Shown here: positions 1 through 9,319 of the stretch, piece after piece | Layout of the letters: every line of letters starts with the position of its first letter | Position numbering within the stretch: position 1 is the first letter of the stretch | Assembly (NCBI RefSeq): GCF_003049685.1 | Contig: NZ_PYSY02000001.1 | Location: 930,001 to 994,000 of the forward strand | DNA: 64,000 nt | Direction of reading: 5' to 3' | Source: Brucella pituitosa | Lineage (GTDB): Bacteria; Pseudomonadota; Alphaproteobacteria; Rhizobiales; Rhizobiaceae | Made by a program: the position numbers and the translations under genes | Notes under the pieces: generated by a model | Seen by the model: only the letters and a program-made list of their open reading frames with translations | What the model was told of the DNA's origin: nothing | The model's database searches: none

Positions 1-1
1 A

Positions 2-481
2 GACGAAAGCCGTTATCGGCAGGCCGCATGCCTTGTGGCCGATATAAGCTGGCGTGCACATCCTGATTATCGTGGCTCGCAGGCACTGAACATCATTGCG
101 CATGGTTCTTTCGGTGGTATTGATCATCCGGGCCGTTCTTTCATGGCACTGGCAAATTACTATCGTCATGAGGGACTGGTCGAAGACGAGATTGCGCCGG
201 AGATTTTGCAGCTTGCAACGCCGCGTCTGCGCGAGCGAGCCAGACTGCTGGGTGCGCTGCTACGCGTTATCTATCTGCTTTCAGCGTCCATGCCGGGCGT
301 GATTCCGCGCCTTTACTGGCGTGAAGAGGATAACGGCATTGCGCTGGTTGTGCCTGGAGATCTGGCAGATTTGATTTCGGATCGGCCTGAAGGACGTTTG
401 CAACAGCTTGCAAAGCTCACAGGAAAAAACCTGTATTTTGCCGTCGGCGATAGCGCCATTGAAGCAAACGAGCATCATTGA
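2..481 (+). CDS. ppx: Exopolyphosphatase (Ppx/GppA family), C-terminal part
   Basis: The open frame is already running at base 2, so the 5' end lies outside the window. A GTG at 35 is internal, because upstream codons (ESRYRQAACLVADISWR) continue the same protein. The visible 159 residues match the C-terminal helical region of alphaproteobacterial Ppx, including the HPDYRG and IAHGSFGGIDHPGR stretches. The family releases orthophosphate from polyphosphate or hydrolyses pppGpp in the cytosol; the catalytic N-terminal actin-like domains are not visible here. A strong terminator follows directly. Confidence 0.85.
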   Translation, partial: DESRYRQAACLVADISWRAHPDYRGSQALNIIAHGSFGGIDHPGRSFMALANYYRHEGLVEDEIAPEILQLATPRLRERARLLGALLRVIYLLSASMPGVIPRLYWREEDNGIALVVPGDLADLISDRPEGRLQQLAKLTGKNLYFAVGDSAIEANEHH

Positions 482-500
482 AAAAGATGATCTGGAAATT

Positions 501-537
501 AAAAGGCCGGCTGGAGCTTCCTCCGCCGGCCTTTTTG
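501..537 (+). terminator. Rho-independent terminator after ppx
   Basis: A GC-rich stem pairs 505-516 with 521-531 (one bulged T, loop CTTC) and is followed by TTTTT. It lies 20 nt after the ppx stop codon. Confidence 0.9.
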
Positions 538-540
538 CTT

Positions 541-641
541 AGAGCGCGTTTCGATCTGATTGGATCAGATAGAAACGCGCTCTAAATATTTGTTTTAACG
601 CGCATCCCGAAAATCGTTTCACACTTTTCGGGATGCGCTCT
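541..641. repeat. Bru-RS/RIME-like palindromic intergenic repeat, copy 1
   Basis: About 100 bp made of two imperfect palindromes. The first reads AGAGCGCGTTTCGATCTGAT and its complement (541-584); the second spans 600-641 and centres on the complementary halves of GCATCCCGAAAA. They are joined by TTTGTTTTAACG. The same element in the opposite orientation is at 3859-3960. The architecture matches the published Bru-RS elements of Brucella and RIME elements of Rhizobium. It ends inside the rnd stop codon (640-642). Confidence 0.85.
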
Positions 642-1794
642 AGTCCAGTTCGACCGCCTGAATGCGACGGTTTTCAAATTTGATACCGATCTTGCCAGCG
701 ATAAGGTCGAGTGCCTTTTGCCCGAAGACTTCCCGTCGCCAGCCGTGCAATGCAGGCACATTGGCGTTTTCGCCTTCTGCTGCGATCTTGTCGATATCAT
801 CGGAATTTGCGACGATCTTTGCAGCAACACCGTGTTCTTCGGTCACAAGCTTCAGCAACACTTTAAGAATATCTCCCGCTGCTGCACTGCCTTCAGGCGA
901 ATGCGACTGCTTTGGCAGACGCGGTAGGTCTTCTTTTGGAATAGCCAGTGCGGCCTGAACGGCAGTCACAAGACCTGCTGCCTGAGCTGAGCGTTCCCAA
1001 CCTTTTGGAATCGAGCGAAGACGGCCCAGCGCTTCCGCATCTTTTGGTTGCTGCTGAGCGATTTCCGCAATCGTATCGTCCTTGATGACGCGGCCGCGCG
1101 GAACATTGCGCTCGCGCGCTTCGCGTTCGCGCCACGCTGCAACGGACTGCACAATTGCAAGTTCAATCGGCTTGCGCATCCGGGTTTTAACGCGCTTCCA
1201 CGCATCGTCCGGATGTAGGTCATAGGTTTCTCGCGCGCTGAGTACGGCCATTTCCTCATTGACCCACTCGCTGCGACCTTCTTTCTCCAGTTCTGCTTTC
1301 AAGTAGAGATAGATGTCGCGCAGATAGGTAACGTCAGCCAGCGCATAATCGAGCTGCTTGTCAGAAAGCGGGCGACGGCGCCAATCGGTAAAGCGGGACG
1401 ACTTGTCGAGCTGCTTGCCAGTTACTTTCTGAACCAGTGCATCATAGGAAATCGCGTCGCCAAAGCCGCAAACCATCGCAGCCACCTGGCTGTCGAAGAT
1501 GGGAGCAGGGATCAGGTTTCCAAGATGGAAGACAATTTCGATATCCTGACGTGCGGCGTGGAAAACCTTGACCACTTTTTCATCGGCCATCAACCGGAAG
1601 AATGGTGCAAGATCGAGGCCGGGAGCCAGTGCATCCACCAATGCAGTGTGGTCGGGAGAAGCCATCTGAATGAGGCAGAGCTCCGGCCAGAAGGTCGTTT
1701 CCCGAATAAATTCGGTATCGACAGTCACAAAGTCGGATTTGGCGAGGGCGGAAACGGCCTCTTCAAGGGCCTCTGTTGTCGTAATGAGCTGCAT
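640..1794 (-). CDS. rnd: Ribonuclease D
   Basis: 384 residues, normal for RNase D, a 3'-5' exoribonuclease that trims tRNA and other structured RNA 3' ends. The DEDD exonuclease domain fills the first half: Exo I TVDTEFIRET, Exo II around FHAARQDIEIV, Exo III DYALADVTYLRDIY. An HRDC domain follows (LAIVQSVAAWREREARERN). The start chosen is the ATG at 1794 (MQLITTTEALEE), which has an AAGAAG ribosome site; in-frame starts further upstream add residues unlike the family. The stop codon overlaps the end of a palindromic repeat by two bases. It is divergent from aspS. Confidence 0.93.
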   Translation of the reverse strand: MQLITTTEALEEAVSALAKSDFVTVDTEFIRETTFWPELCLIQMASPDHTALVDALAPGLDLAPFFRLMADEKVVKVFHAARQDIEIVFHLGNLIPAPIFDSQVAAMVCGFGDAISYDALVQKVTGKQLDKSSRFTDWRRRPLSDKQLDYALADVTYLRDIYLYLKAELEKEGRSEWVNEEMAVLSARETYDLHPDDAWKRVKTRMRKPIELAIVQSVAAWREREARERNVPRGRVIKDDTIAEIAQQQPKDAEALGRLRSIPKGWERSAQAAGLVTAVQAALAIPKEDLPRLPKQSHSPEGSAAAGDILKVLLKLVTEEHGVAAKIVANSDDIDKIAAEGENANVPALHGWRREVFGQKALDLIAGKIGIKFENRRIQAVELD

Positions 1795-2011
1795 GTTCTT
1801 CTTTTTAGACAAAGGCGGGCCGCTTGTCGCGCCGCAAGAATGATATTGCGAGGGAATAACACGGAAATAGTGATTTTTGTCGACATATTCTGTCAAGCTG
1901 GTTTAACACAGACAGTGTCGGCTTGACAAAGCGTGAGCAAAATGCGCTTTTCCGCCCGAATTTGCAGCGCTTTGCCTGCACAAGATTATTGAGTTCCAAA
2001 AGGCAGAAATC

Positions 2012-3799
2012 ATGCACCGTTATCGCAGCCACACCTGCGCAGCCCTTCGCAAATCGGATGTTGGTTCCAAAGTCCGTCTGTCTGGCTGGGTTCATCGCGT
2101 CCGTGACCATGGCGGCATTCTCTTCATCGACATTCGCGATCATTATGGCCTGACGCAGGTTGTTGCTGATCCTGATTCGCCCGCGTTCAAGATTGCTGAA
2201 ACTGTTCGTGGCGAGTGGGTTATTCGCGTCGACGGTGAAGTGAAGGCGCGTGCAGACGAAGCGGTAAACGCGAACCTTCCGACCGGTGAAGTTGAAATCT
2301 TTGCAACTGAGATTGAAGTTCTCGCTGCTGCCAAGGAATTGCCATTGCCGGTCTTTGGTGAGCCGGATTATCCCGAAGATATCCGCCTCAAGTACCGTTT
2401 CCTCGACCTGCGTCGTGAAACGCTGCACAAAAACATTATGAGCCGCACGAAAATCATTGCAGCGATGCGTCGCCGCATGACCGAAATCGGCTTCAACGAG
2501 TTTTCGACGCCGATCCTGACGGCTTCGTCGCCGGAAGGCGCGCGCGACTTCCTCGTGCCGAGCCGTATTCACGAAGGCAAGTTCTACGCACTGCCGCAGG
2601 CTCCGCAGCAGTACAAGCAGCTTCTGATGGTTGCCGGTTTCGATCGTTACTTCCAGATTGCACCTTGCTTCCGCGATGAAGACCCGCGTGCCGACCGTCT
2701 GCCGGGCGAATTCTACCAGCTCGACCTCGAAATGAGCTTCGTGACCCAGGAAGAAATCTGGGAAACGATGGAGCCAGTCATGCGCGGCATCTTTGAAGAG
2801 TTTGCCGAAGGCAAGCCTGTCACGCAGAACTTCCGCCGTATCGCCTATGACGATGCGATCCGTACCTATGGTTCGGACAAGCCGGATCTGCGTAACCCGA
2901 TTGAAATGCAGGCTGTGACCGAGCATTTCGCAGGTTCGGGCTTCAAGGTCTTCGCGAACATGATCGCAAACGACCCTAAGGTCGAAGTATGGGCCATTCC
3001 GGCGAAGACCGGCGGCAGCCGCGCATTCTGTGACCGCATGAATTCATGGGCACAGGGTGAAGGTCAGCCTGGCCTCGGCTACATCTTCTGGCGCAAAGAA
3101 GGCGACAAGCTCGAAGGCGCTGGTCCGATTGCCAAGAACATTGGTGAAGAACGCACTGAAGCCCTCCGCAACCAGCTTGGTCTCGGTGATGGCGATGCCT
3201 GTTTCTTCGTGGCCGGCCAGCCATCGAAGTTCTACAAGTTTGCAGGCGACGCACGCACCCGTGCTGGTGAAGAACTGAACCTCGTTGATCGCGAGCGTTT
3301 TGAACTGGCGTGGATCATCGACTTCCCGTTCTACGAATGGGACGAAGACAACAAGAAGCTCGACTTCGCACACAACCCGTTCTCGATGCCGCAGGGTGGC
3401 ATGGAAGCGCTGGAAACGCAGGATCCGCTCACACTCAAGGCTTACCAGTATGATCTGGTCTGTAACGGCTTTGAAATCGCTTCGGGTTCGATCCGTAACC
3501 AGCTGCCGGACGTGATGGTAAAGGCATTCGAAAAGGTAGGCCTCAGCCAGCAGGACGTGGAAGAGCGCTTCGGCGGTCTCTACCGTGCCTTCCAGTATGG
3601 CGCGCCTCCACATGGCGGCATGGCTGCCGGTGTTGACCGTGTTATCATGCTGTTGGTAGGTGCAAAGAACCTGCGCGAAATCTCCCTTTTCCCGATGAAC
3701 CAGCAGGCGCTCGATCTTCTGATGAATGCACCTTCGGATGTAACGCCAGCACAGTTGCGCGATCTGCACATTCGTCTGGCGCCGACTCAGAAGAGCTGA
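2012..3799 (+). CDS. aspS: Aspartate--tRNA(Asp/Asn) ligase
   Basis: 595 residues, full length for bacterial AspRS, a class IIb synthetase that charges tRNA with aspartate. An N-terminal OB-fold anticodon domain (residues ~1-105, with [19 protein letters not shown]) is followed by the catalytic core. Motif 2 is seen in [20 protein letters not shown] and motif 3 in [15 protein letters not shown]; the bacterial insertion (GAD) domain lies between. Many alphaproteobacteria use a non-discriminating AspRS plus GatCAB for Asn-tRNA; specificity cannot be told from this window. Transcribed alone, ending in a terminator. Confidence 0.96.
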   Translation: MHRYRSHTCAALRKSDVGSKVRLSGWVHRVRDHGGILFIDIRDHYGLTQVVADPDSPAFKIAETVRGEWVIRVDGEVKARADEAVNANLPTGEVEIFATEIEVLAAAKELPLPVFGEPDYPEDIRLKYRFLDLRRETLHKNIMSRTKIIAAMRRRMTEIGFNEFSTPILTASSPEGARDFLVPSRIHEGKFYALPQAPQQYKQLLMVAGFDRYFQIAPCFRDEDPRADRLPGEFYQLDLEMSFVTQEEIWETMEPVMRGIFEEFAEGKPVTQNFRRIAYDDAIRTYGSDKPDLRNPIEMQAVTEHFAGSGFKVFANMIANDPKVEVWAIPAKTGGSRAFCDRMNSWAQGEGQPGLGYIFWRKEGDKLEGAGPIAKNIGEERTEALRNQLGLGDGDACFFVAGQPSKFYKFAGDARTRAGEELNLVDRERFELAWIIDFPFYEWDEDNKKLDFAHNPFSMPQGGMEALETQDPLTLKAYQYDLVCNGFEIASGSIRNQLPDVMVKAFEKVGLSQQDVEERFGGLYRAFQYGAPPHGGMAAGVDRVIMLLVGAKNLREISLFPMNQQALDLLMNAPSDVTPAQLRDLHIRLAPTQKS

Positions 3800-3820
3800 T
3801 CCATCTAAGATTTAAAACAG

Positions 3821-3850
3821 AAAAGCCCGGTCGCAAGACCGGGCTTTTTG
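3821..3850 (+). terminator. Rho-independent terminator after aspS
   Basis: Perfect stem AGCCCGGTC/GACCGGGCT with a GCAA tetraloop, followed by TTTTTG, 22 nt after the aspS stop. Confidence 0.93.
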
Positions 3851-3858
3851 TTTGGCTT

Positions 3859-3960
3859 AGAGCGCATCCCGAAAAGTGTGAAACGGTTTTCGGACAAAGA
3901 TGCGCGTTAAAACAAATATTTAGAGCGCCGATCTGATCCAATCAGATCGAAACGCGCTCT
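3859..3960. repeat. Bru-RS/RIME-like palindromic repeat, copy 2 (inverted)
   Basis: Reverse orientation of the element at 541-641: it begins AGAGCGCATCCCGAAAAGTG and ends with the ATCTGATCCAATCAGATCGA palindrome and GCGCTCT. Compared with copy 1 it has lost about four bases in one arm of the terminal palindrome and carries a slightly longer first palindrome. Confidence 0.85.
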
Positions 3961-3971
3961 AATGAAAAGGC

Positions 3972-4007
3972 AAAAAGAAAACCCGGTGAGCGGAACTCAC
4001 CGGGCTT
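3972..4007 (-). terminator. Rho-independent terminator after the secreted-protein gene
   Basis: Stem CCCGGTGAG/CTCACCGGG around a 5-nt loop; read on the minus strand it is followed by TTTTCTTTTT. It lies about 23 nt after the stop codon of the leftward gene at 4030. Confidence 0.88.
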
Positions 4008-4029
4008 CTCTTCATTAGCATCAATCTGA

Positions 4030-5229
4030 TTAGTTGTTGGCTTCAACGCCAACTTTCAGAAGCTGAATGATTTTCGTTGGATCGAGCGAAGCGGTCGCAA
4101 CGATGGATGCGAAGCTAACCGACTGGTCAGGCGAAGCGGAAATCGTCAGCGACTTTGGATCATCGAAGTACTTTTCAGCTGCGGCCTTGAGCTGCTGAGC
4201 AAACTCAGGGTTCTTGAGCTGTGTTGCCATCAGCGGAACCATCATCTTGAGCTGTTCGCCCAGCTGCTTGCCATCCGCACCCTGCTGCTTGCCGTAATAT
4301 TCGAGCAGTTTTTGCGTCAGTGTTTCGTTATCGAAGCGGATTGTCAGGTTCTTGAGGCTCAGCTGTTCAGCCAGACCGAGAAGTGCCAAACCAGCGGCAT
4401 CTTTTTCTGCATCGGCTTTGGTCATGTTTTCCTGTGTCTTCTGCAGAGCTTCGACAAAGGAAAGATCGTAGCCGTCGATAGCGCCTGTCAGGTTGATCTT
4501 GCCAAGGTCCTTGGCGTCGATTTCAAACTGATCCAACGTCGCATTGCCGGAAGTTGGCTGCCATGTGCCCTTCGAATTGATCGAACCTTTGAGTGCGTTC
4601 ATATCGAGCGGAGCAAGTGGATTCTTGCCGTTCTTCTCGAAAACTGCATCGATATCGGCGATTGTCAGCGCGTAGTCGATCTTTTCGGTCTTGTTGGCCG
4701 AGTTCAGCGTCACTTCCATGCCCTTGATCAGGGCGCCATCTTTGCCTGGAGTGCCAACCGAAAATTCGTCGATCTTCATCTTGTCGTAGAAGACCATCTT
4801 GGCGAGCGGGCCTTCGGCTTTCTCGGATGGAAGAACAACGTTCTCCATCGAAATGCCTTTGATCGTGGCCTTATCGTTCTTGTCCGCGCCTTCCGGAGCG
4901 AAGGCCATATCTGCAACCGAAACTTTTTCGATGCTATAGCCGCCTTCTGGCGTGTCCTGCACGTTTTCGAGCGTTATATCGCCGACAGGCGTCGCGCGGT
5001 CAGAAACGGTGGGCAGCTTGATTGTTGTGCCTTTGAGCAAAATGTTGTCGCCGTCAGCCTGAACTTCGGCGAAGTTCAGCTCTCCGCCCTGCTTTGTATA
5101 GAGGGCCTTGACGCGCTCTGCGACTGCATTTGCATCTGCAGCCATTGCCGCACTGCCAAGAACAAGCGAGAGCGCGGTGCTTGCGGCGAAGACACGCACG
5201 GCCTGCTTGCTAACAACGAAAACCTTCAT
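4030..5229 (-). CDS. Exported protein of unknown function
   Basis: 399 residues. A clear Sec signal peptide (residues ~1-30: basic start, hydrophobic core, cleavage near AMAADA) points to the periplasm or outer membrane. The mature part alternates beta-rich segments, each describing a contribution such as FSVGTPGKDGALIKGMEV, with amphipathic helices near the C-terminus (EQLKMMVPLMATQLKNPEFA). No cysteines or catalytic motifs stand out. This pattern recalls AsmA/YdgA-like periplasmic beta proteins, but I do not assign a family. Good AGGAG ribosome site upstream; single-gene unit with its own terminator. Divergent from parC. Confidence 0.8.
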   Translation of the reverse strand: MKVFVVSKQAVRVFAASTALSLVLGSAAMAADANAVAERVKALYTKQGGELNFAEVQADGDNILLKGTTIKLPTVSDRATPVGDITLENVQDTPEGGYSIEKVSVADMAFAPEGADKNDKATIKGISMENVVLPSEKAEGPLAKMVFYDKMKIDEFSVGTPGKDGALIKGMEVTLNSANKTEKIDYALTIADIDAVFEKNGKNPLAPLDMNALKGSINSKGTWQPTSGNATLDQFEIDAKDLGKINLTGAIDGYDLSFVEALQKTQENMTKADAEKDAAGLALLGLAEQLSLKNLTIRFDNETLTQKLLEYYGKQQGADGKQLGEQLKMMVPLMATQLKNPEFAQQLKAAAEKYFDDPKSLTISASPDQSVSFASIVATASLDPTKIIQLLKVGVEANN

Positions 5230-5441
5230 TTATTGGCTCCTGATCATTTGGTAAATTTTAGATAGCCTTCATAAGCCTTTACGCAAGGAAAAACAGCCCG
5301 TTTCGTTCGCGCCATGATTGCTGTGGAGAAAACATCCACAATTCCTCTATAGATGCTTAATGACGGCAACATTGCGACGAATGTACTGGATTGGTTCTCA
5401 TCGCTACTTGCTGACGAATCGCGCAATTGGTACTGAGAAGT

Positions 5442-7754
5442 ATGGGTAAAAGTCTGATTCCGCCGGGCGACGGCGAAGAACATATCGAACGGGTCGATCT
5501 TAAGTCGGCCCTCGAGGAGCGCTACCTCGCTTATGCGCTGTCCACGATCATGCATCGTGCACTGCCGGATGTGCGCGACGGTTTGAAGCCGGTTCATCGC
5601 CGCATAATGCATGCCATGCGTCTGTTACGGCTCAATCCCGATCAGGCTTACGCAAAATGTGCACGTATTGTCGGCGACGTGATGGGCAAGTTCCACCCGC
5701 ACGGCGATGCTTCGATCTATGATGCGCTGGTGCGTCTTGCTCAGGATTTTGCAGTGCGCTATCCGCTCGTGGACGGACAGGGCAATTTCGGCAATATCGA
5801 TGGCGATAATGCCGCCGCGATGCGTTATACCGAAGCGCGTATGACTGAAGTGGCAACGCTGTTGCTTGAGGGCATTACCGAAAACGCTATCGACTTCCGT
5901 CCGACCTATAACGAAGAAGACGAGGAACCTATCGTTCTTCCGGGTGCTTTCCCGAATCTTCTTGCCAACGGATCGGCCGGTATCGCGGTTGGCATGGCCA
6001 CCAATATTCCACCGCATAACGTAGCTGAACTTTGCTCGTCGGCTCTTTATCTAATCAATCATCCTGATGCGTCGGTCGAAGAACTCATCACTTCCCCAGA
6101 ACAGTGGGAAGAGTTGAAGAAGGAAGCGGAGAGCGACCCGGCTGCACTTCTCAAGTGCAAAGTGCGCGGCCCGGATTTCCCGACCGGCGGCATTCTGGTT
6201 GAAGACCATGCCAACATTGTCGAAGCCTATCGCACAGGGCGTGGTTCTTTCCGCGCACGTGCGCGTTGGGAGAAGGAAGAGGGGAATCGCGGAACCTGGG
6301 TTATCGTTGTAACCGAGATCCCATATCAGGTGCAGAAATCGCGCCTGATCGAGAAGATTGCGGAGCTGCTTCTCGCAAAGAAGCTGCCGTTGCTCGATGA
6401 TATTCGCGATGAGTCTGCCGAAGATATCCGCATCGTTCTGGAACCCAAGAACCGCACGGTCGATCCAGAACTGCTGATGGAATCGCTGTTCAAGCTGACT
6501 GAGCTTGAGAACCGTGTTTCGCTCAACATGAACGTGCTCTCGCACGGCAAAGTGCCGAATGTTCTGTCACTGGGCGGTGTGCTGCGTGAATGGCTGGAAC
6601 ACCGCAAGGAAGTGCTGGTTCGCCGTTCCGAATATCGTTTGGCGGAAATTGAGAAACGTCTGGAAATCCTGGGCGGTTTCCTGAAGGCTTACCTCAATCT
6701 CGATGAAGTCATTCGCATCATTCGTGAAGAGGATGAACCGAAGCAGGAGCTGATGCGGTTCTTTGATCTGACGGATAATCAGGCCGAAGCAATCCTCAAC
6801 ATGCGCCTGCGTTCCTTGCGCAAGCTTGAAGAATTTGAAATTCGCAAAGAATTCGATGGTCTGACTGCTGAAAAGACTGATCTGGAAGGCTTGCTTGCTT
6901 CAGGCACGCGCCAGTGGAAGAAGATCAGCACGGAAATCAAAGCCGTCCGTGAGAAGTTTGGGCCTGAAACCAAACTTGGCAAGCGCCGCAGTACCTTTGC
7001 CGATGCGCCAAGCCATGATCTCGAAGACATTCATCAGGCGATGATTGAACGCGAGCCAGTGACCATTGTCGTGTCTGAAAAAGGCTGGCTGCGTGCAATG
7101 AAGGGGCATCTGGCTGACTTCTCCACGCTGGCTTTCAAAGAAGGTGACAAGCTCAAGCTCGCTTTCCATGCGGAGACGACAGACAAAATTCTGTTGGTCA
7201 CGACAGGCGGAAAATTCTTCACTATTGGTGCGAACACGCTTCCCGGCGGTCGTGGCCATGGCGAGCCGATCCGTATTCTGGTCGATATGGAGAACGATCA
7301 GGATATCCTGACAGCCTTCGTGCATGACCCTCAAGCCAGGCTTCTTCTGGTTTCTCATGAGGGTAATGGTTTCATCGTTCCGGAAAATGAGGCCGTCGCC
7401 AATACCCGCAAGGGTAAGCAGGTGATGAACGTGAAAGTCCCGGACGAGACAAAGCTGTGCCAACGCATTTCGGGCGATCACATTGCGGTGGTGGGTGAAA
7501 ACCGGAAGATGGTTGTCTTCCCGCTTTCAGAAATCCCGGAAATGACACGCGGCAAGGGCGTGCGCCTGCAGAAGTACAAGGACGGCGGCGTGTCCGATGT
7601 CCGTACCTTTGCGATTGCTGAGGGCCTGTCATGGCAGGATTCAGCAGATCGCACCTTCAATCGCAGCAAGGAAGAGCTTGTCGAGTGGATTGCTGCCCGC
7701 GCGTCCGCAGGGCGTTTGGTGCCCAAGGGGTTCCCGCGTTCGGGTAAGTTCTAA
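5442..7754 (+). CDS. parC: DNA topoisomerase IV subunit A
   Basis: 770 residues; the DNA-cleaving subunit of topoisomerase IV, which with ParE unlinks daughter chromosomes. The winged-helix breakage-reunion domain is N-terminal, with catalytic Tyr129 in [11 protein letters not shown]; beta-pinwheel repeats form the C-terminus. The ATG at 5442 is preferred because MGKSLIPPG fits the family and GAGAAG precedes it, although spacing is only one base; an in-frame TTG lies at 5427. In the quinolone-determining loop ([10 protein letters not shown]) the position equivalent to E. coli ParC Ser80 is Ala90, with Asp94 at the Glu84 position. Followed by a bidirectional terminator. Confidence 0.94.
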   Translation: MGKSLIPPGDGEEHIERVDLKSALEERYLAYALSTIMHRALPDVRDGLKPVHRRIMHAMRLLRLNPDQAYAKCARIVGDVMGKFHPHGDASIYDALVRLAQDFAVRYPLVDGQGNFGNIDGDNAAAMRYTEARMTEVATLLLEGITENAIDFRPTYNEEDEEPIVLPGAFPNLLANGSAGIAVGMATNIPPHNVAELCSSALYLINHPDASVEELITSPEQWEELKKEAESDPAALLKCKVRGPDFPTGGILVEDHANIVEAYRTGRGSFRARARWEKEEGNRGTWVIVVTEIPYQVQKSRLIEKIAELLLAKKLPLLDDIRDESAEDIRIVLEPKNRTVDPELLMESLFKLTELENRVSLNMNVLSHGKVPNVLSLGGVLREWLEHRKEVLVRRSEYRLAEIEKRLEILGGFLKAYLNLDEVIRIIREEDEPKQELMRFFDLTDNQAEAILNMRLRSLRKLEEFEIRKEFDGLTAEKTDLEGLLASGTRQWKKISTEIKAVREKFGPETKLGKRRSTFADAPSHDLEDIHQAMIEREPVTIVVSEKGWLRAMKGHLADFSTLAFKEGDKLKLAFHAETTDKILLVTTGGKFFTIGANTLPGGRGHGEPIRILVDMENDQDILTAFVHDPQARLLLVSHEGNGFIVPENEAVANTRKGKQVMNVKVPDETKLCQRISGDHIAVVGENRKMVVFPLSEIPEMTRGKGVRLQKYKDGGVSDVRTFAIAEGLSWQDSADRTFNRSKEELVEWIAARASAGRLVPKGFPRSGKF

Positions 7755-7770
7755 GGTTTAGATGCAAATA

Positions 7771-7800
7771 AAAAGGGCGGCTTTTAAGCCGCCTTTTCTC
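7771..7800. terminator. Bidirectional terminator between parC and bpt
   Basis: Stem GGCGGCTT/AAGCCGCC (7776-7783 with 7786-7793) flanked by AAAA on the left and TTTT on the right, so it can serve both convergent genes. Confidence 0.9.
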
Positions 7801-7803
7801 TGT

Positions 7804-8553
7804 TTATCTCTCAAACCTCTGCCAGCCGCGTGGGCCGAGATGCTCCTGCGGCCTGAAGCGCGTCTTATATTGCATCTTGCGTGACCCTTCGACCCAATAG
7901 CCGAGATAGACATGCGGCAAGCCAGCGGCTCGTGCACGTTGGATATGATCGAGGATCATGAAAGTTCCGAGCGAACGCTCATGCATATGCGGAGAGAAGA
8001 ACGAATAGACCATAGATAGGCCATCTGCCATCACGTCAGTGAGGGCTACTGCGATCAGCTCTCCGTCGCCCTTGGCACTGATAAAGCTGTCCGGCCCGCG
8101 TCTGCGATATTCAATAATCTGCGTGTTGACGTGCGTATCTTCCACCATCATTGCGTAATCGAGTACCGTCATATCGGACATGCCGCCGGAGTGGTGACGT
8201 GCATCCAGATAGTCGCGGAAGAGTGCATATTGTTCGGTGCTTGGCTGCGCTTTGTGCTGGCGACCGATCAGGTCGCGATTATGGTTCCAGACCCGGCGCA
8301 TACTCCGGTTCATCTCAAATTCGCCAGTCAGAATTCGTACCGAAACGCAGGCGCGGCAAAGCTCGCAGGCTGGTCGATAGGCAATGTTCTGGGAGCGGCG
8401 AAAGCCGCCTTGAGTCAGCAGATCATTGATCTCGCTGGCTTTGTCGCCGACGAGATGTGTGAAAACTTTCCGCTCCAGCTGACCCTCAAGATAAGGGCAA
8501 GGCGATGGAGCCGTTAGAAAAAACTGCGGAGACTGTTGCGGTTGATGGGTCAT
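7804..8553 (-). CDS. bpt: Aspartate/glutamate leucyltransferase (Bpt / ATE family)
   Basis: 249 residues, the usual length of bacterial Bpt, which transfers leucine from Leu-tRNA to proteins with N-terminal Asp or Glu and so marks them for ClpS/ClpAP degradation. N-terminal ATE domain with the cysteine pattern SPCPYL and [13 protein letters not shown], then the C-terminal GNAT-like domain with [20 protein letters not shown] and [10 protein letters not shown]. Substrate preference (Leu rather than Arg) is inferred from the bacterial subfamily. Convergent with parC. Confidence 0.92.
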   Translation of the reverse strand: MTHQPQQSPQFFLTAPSPCPYLEGQLERKVFTHLVGDKASEINDLLTQGGFRRSQNIAYRPACELCRACVSVRILTGEFEMNRSMRRVWNHNRDLIGRQHKAQPSTEQYALFRDYLDARHHSGGMSDMTVLDYAMMVEDTHVNTQIIEYRRRGPDSFISAKGDGELIAVALTDVMADGLSMVYSFFSPHMHERSLGTFMILDHIQRARAAGLPHVYLGYWVEGSRKMQYKTRFRPQEHLGPRGWQRFER

Positions 8554-8600
8554 TCAATATCCACGAAACGGCAATACCGAACCATCACGATGAGTTATTT

Positions 8601-8647
8601 TACGCATGTCTCCCAAAACCGGTTCCCACTTTCGGGAGACATGCTCT
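8601..8647. repeat. Partial palindromic intergenic repeat, copy 3
   Basis: A single hairpin unit: GCATGTCTCCCAAAACCGG pairs with TTTCGGGAGACATGC and ends CTCT, the same edge signature as the longer repeats at 541, 3859 and 21932. It appears to be one half of the two-palindrome element. Confidence 0.6.
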
Positions 8648-8656
8648 AAAGATTGA

Positions 8657-8698
8657 GCCGGCTGCACAAAACGTCAATAGACATTTTGTGCAGCCGGC
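8657..8698 (-). terminator. Long hairpin after the RDD gene, probable terminator
   Basis: A perfect 15-bp stem (8657-8671 with 8684-8698, core CCGGCTGCACAAAA) with a 12-nt loop. It lies 23 nt beyond the stop of the leftward RDD gene. The T-run on the minus side is weak, so it may act as a processing or stability hairpin. Confidence 0.6.
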
Positions 8699-8721
8699 CC
8701 TGAATTTTTTTGATGCTTGAT

Positions 8722-9192
8722 TTAGCGGTCCGAACGGATGACTGCTGTTCCAAGCAAGAGGTCGTGCACAGTACGCTTACGGTCAATCACCAGTGTAGCC
8801 AACAGAATGAACGGCGTAAGCACGACATTCAGGCCCCAGAACAGGACCGTGTGAACCACCGCCAGCATAGGGTCGACTGTACCGCCTTCAAGGCGAACCA
8901 GCTTGATATTCATCATCTGCATACCCTTGGTGGCCTGCTGAGGCCCGCCGAGTGTACGCGATATGTAAAACAAAGCGACAACCGGGAACATGATGGCATA
9001 GAGCGCCCATCCCAACGAGAGGGTGACAATGCCCAGAATGAAGATCACGATTGCTACTGGAATGCAGAGCAAAAAGACGATCAGATAGTCGATGAGGAAA
9101 GCCATGATACGGCGCGTACGTACGCCTTCAAAAAATGCGCGGCTTTCGTAACGCGGCCCCATTATTTCGCCGTGCAGAATATGGTCGGACAT
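8722..9192 (-). CDS. RDD family inner-membrane protein
   Basis: 156 residues. The RDD signature is present as RIMAFLIDYLIVFLL (Arg and Asp in the first helix) and the C-terminal VIDRKRTVHDLLLGTAVI. Three to four hydrophobic helices are visible, at residues ~30-52, ~60-80 and ~110-135. RDD proteins are poorly characterised membrane proteins, some linked to ion transport or assembly roles. It lies between hemB (upstream, same strand, 127 bp) and bpt. Confidence 0.85.
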   Translation of the reverse strand: MSDHILHGEIMGPRYESRAFFEGVRTRRIMAFLIDYLIVFLLCIPVAIVIFILGIVTLSLGWALYAIMFPVVALFYISRTLGGPQQATKGMQMMNIKLVRLEGGTVDPMLAVVHTVLFWGLNVVLTPFILLATLVIDRKRTVHDLLLGTAVIRSDR

Positions 9193-9319
9193 TGTCCCTT
9201 CCAGTCGTTAAAACGAGAAGCGTCCGGAAAAATAAACCCGTCCGCTGTTCCGCACTACGCGGAACAGTCTCAAGGTGGTGTATGAAACTGGCTATTTCAA
9301 GGAAGCAGTGTTTCGGAAT

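Noticed and set aside
1805..2926. 373-codon frame on the minus strand
   Set aside because: It lies antisense to aspS and the space before it. The forward frame is a clear synthetase, and the antisense product has no family features.
4312..5265. 317-codon rightward frame
   Set aside because: Antisense to the secreted-protein gene, which has a signal peptide, ribosome site and terminator. Reverse-complement codon bias explains it.
5442..7754. ParC Ala90 read as acquired fluoroquinolone resistance
   Set aside because: Alanine at this position is reported as natural in related Rhizobiales, so acquired resistance cannot be claimed from the sequence alone.
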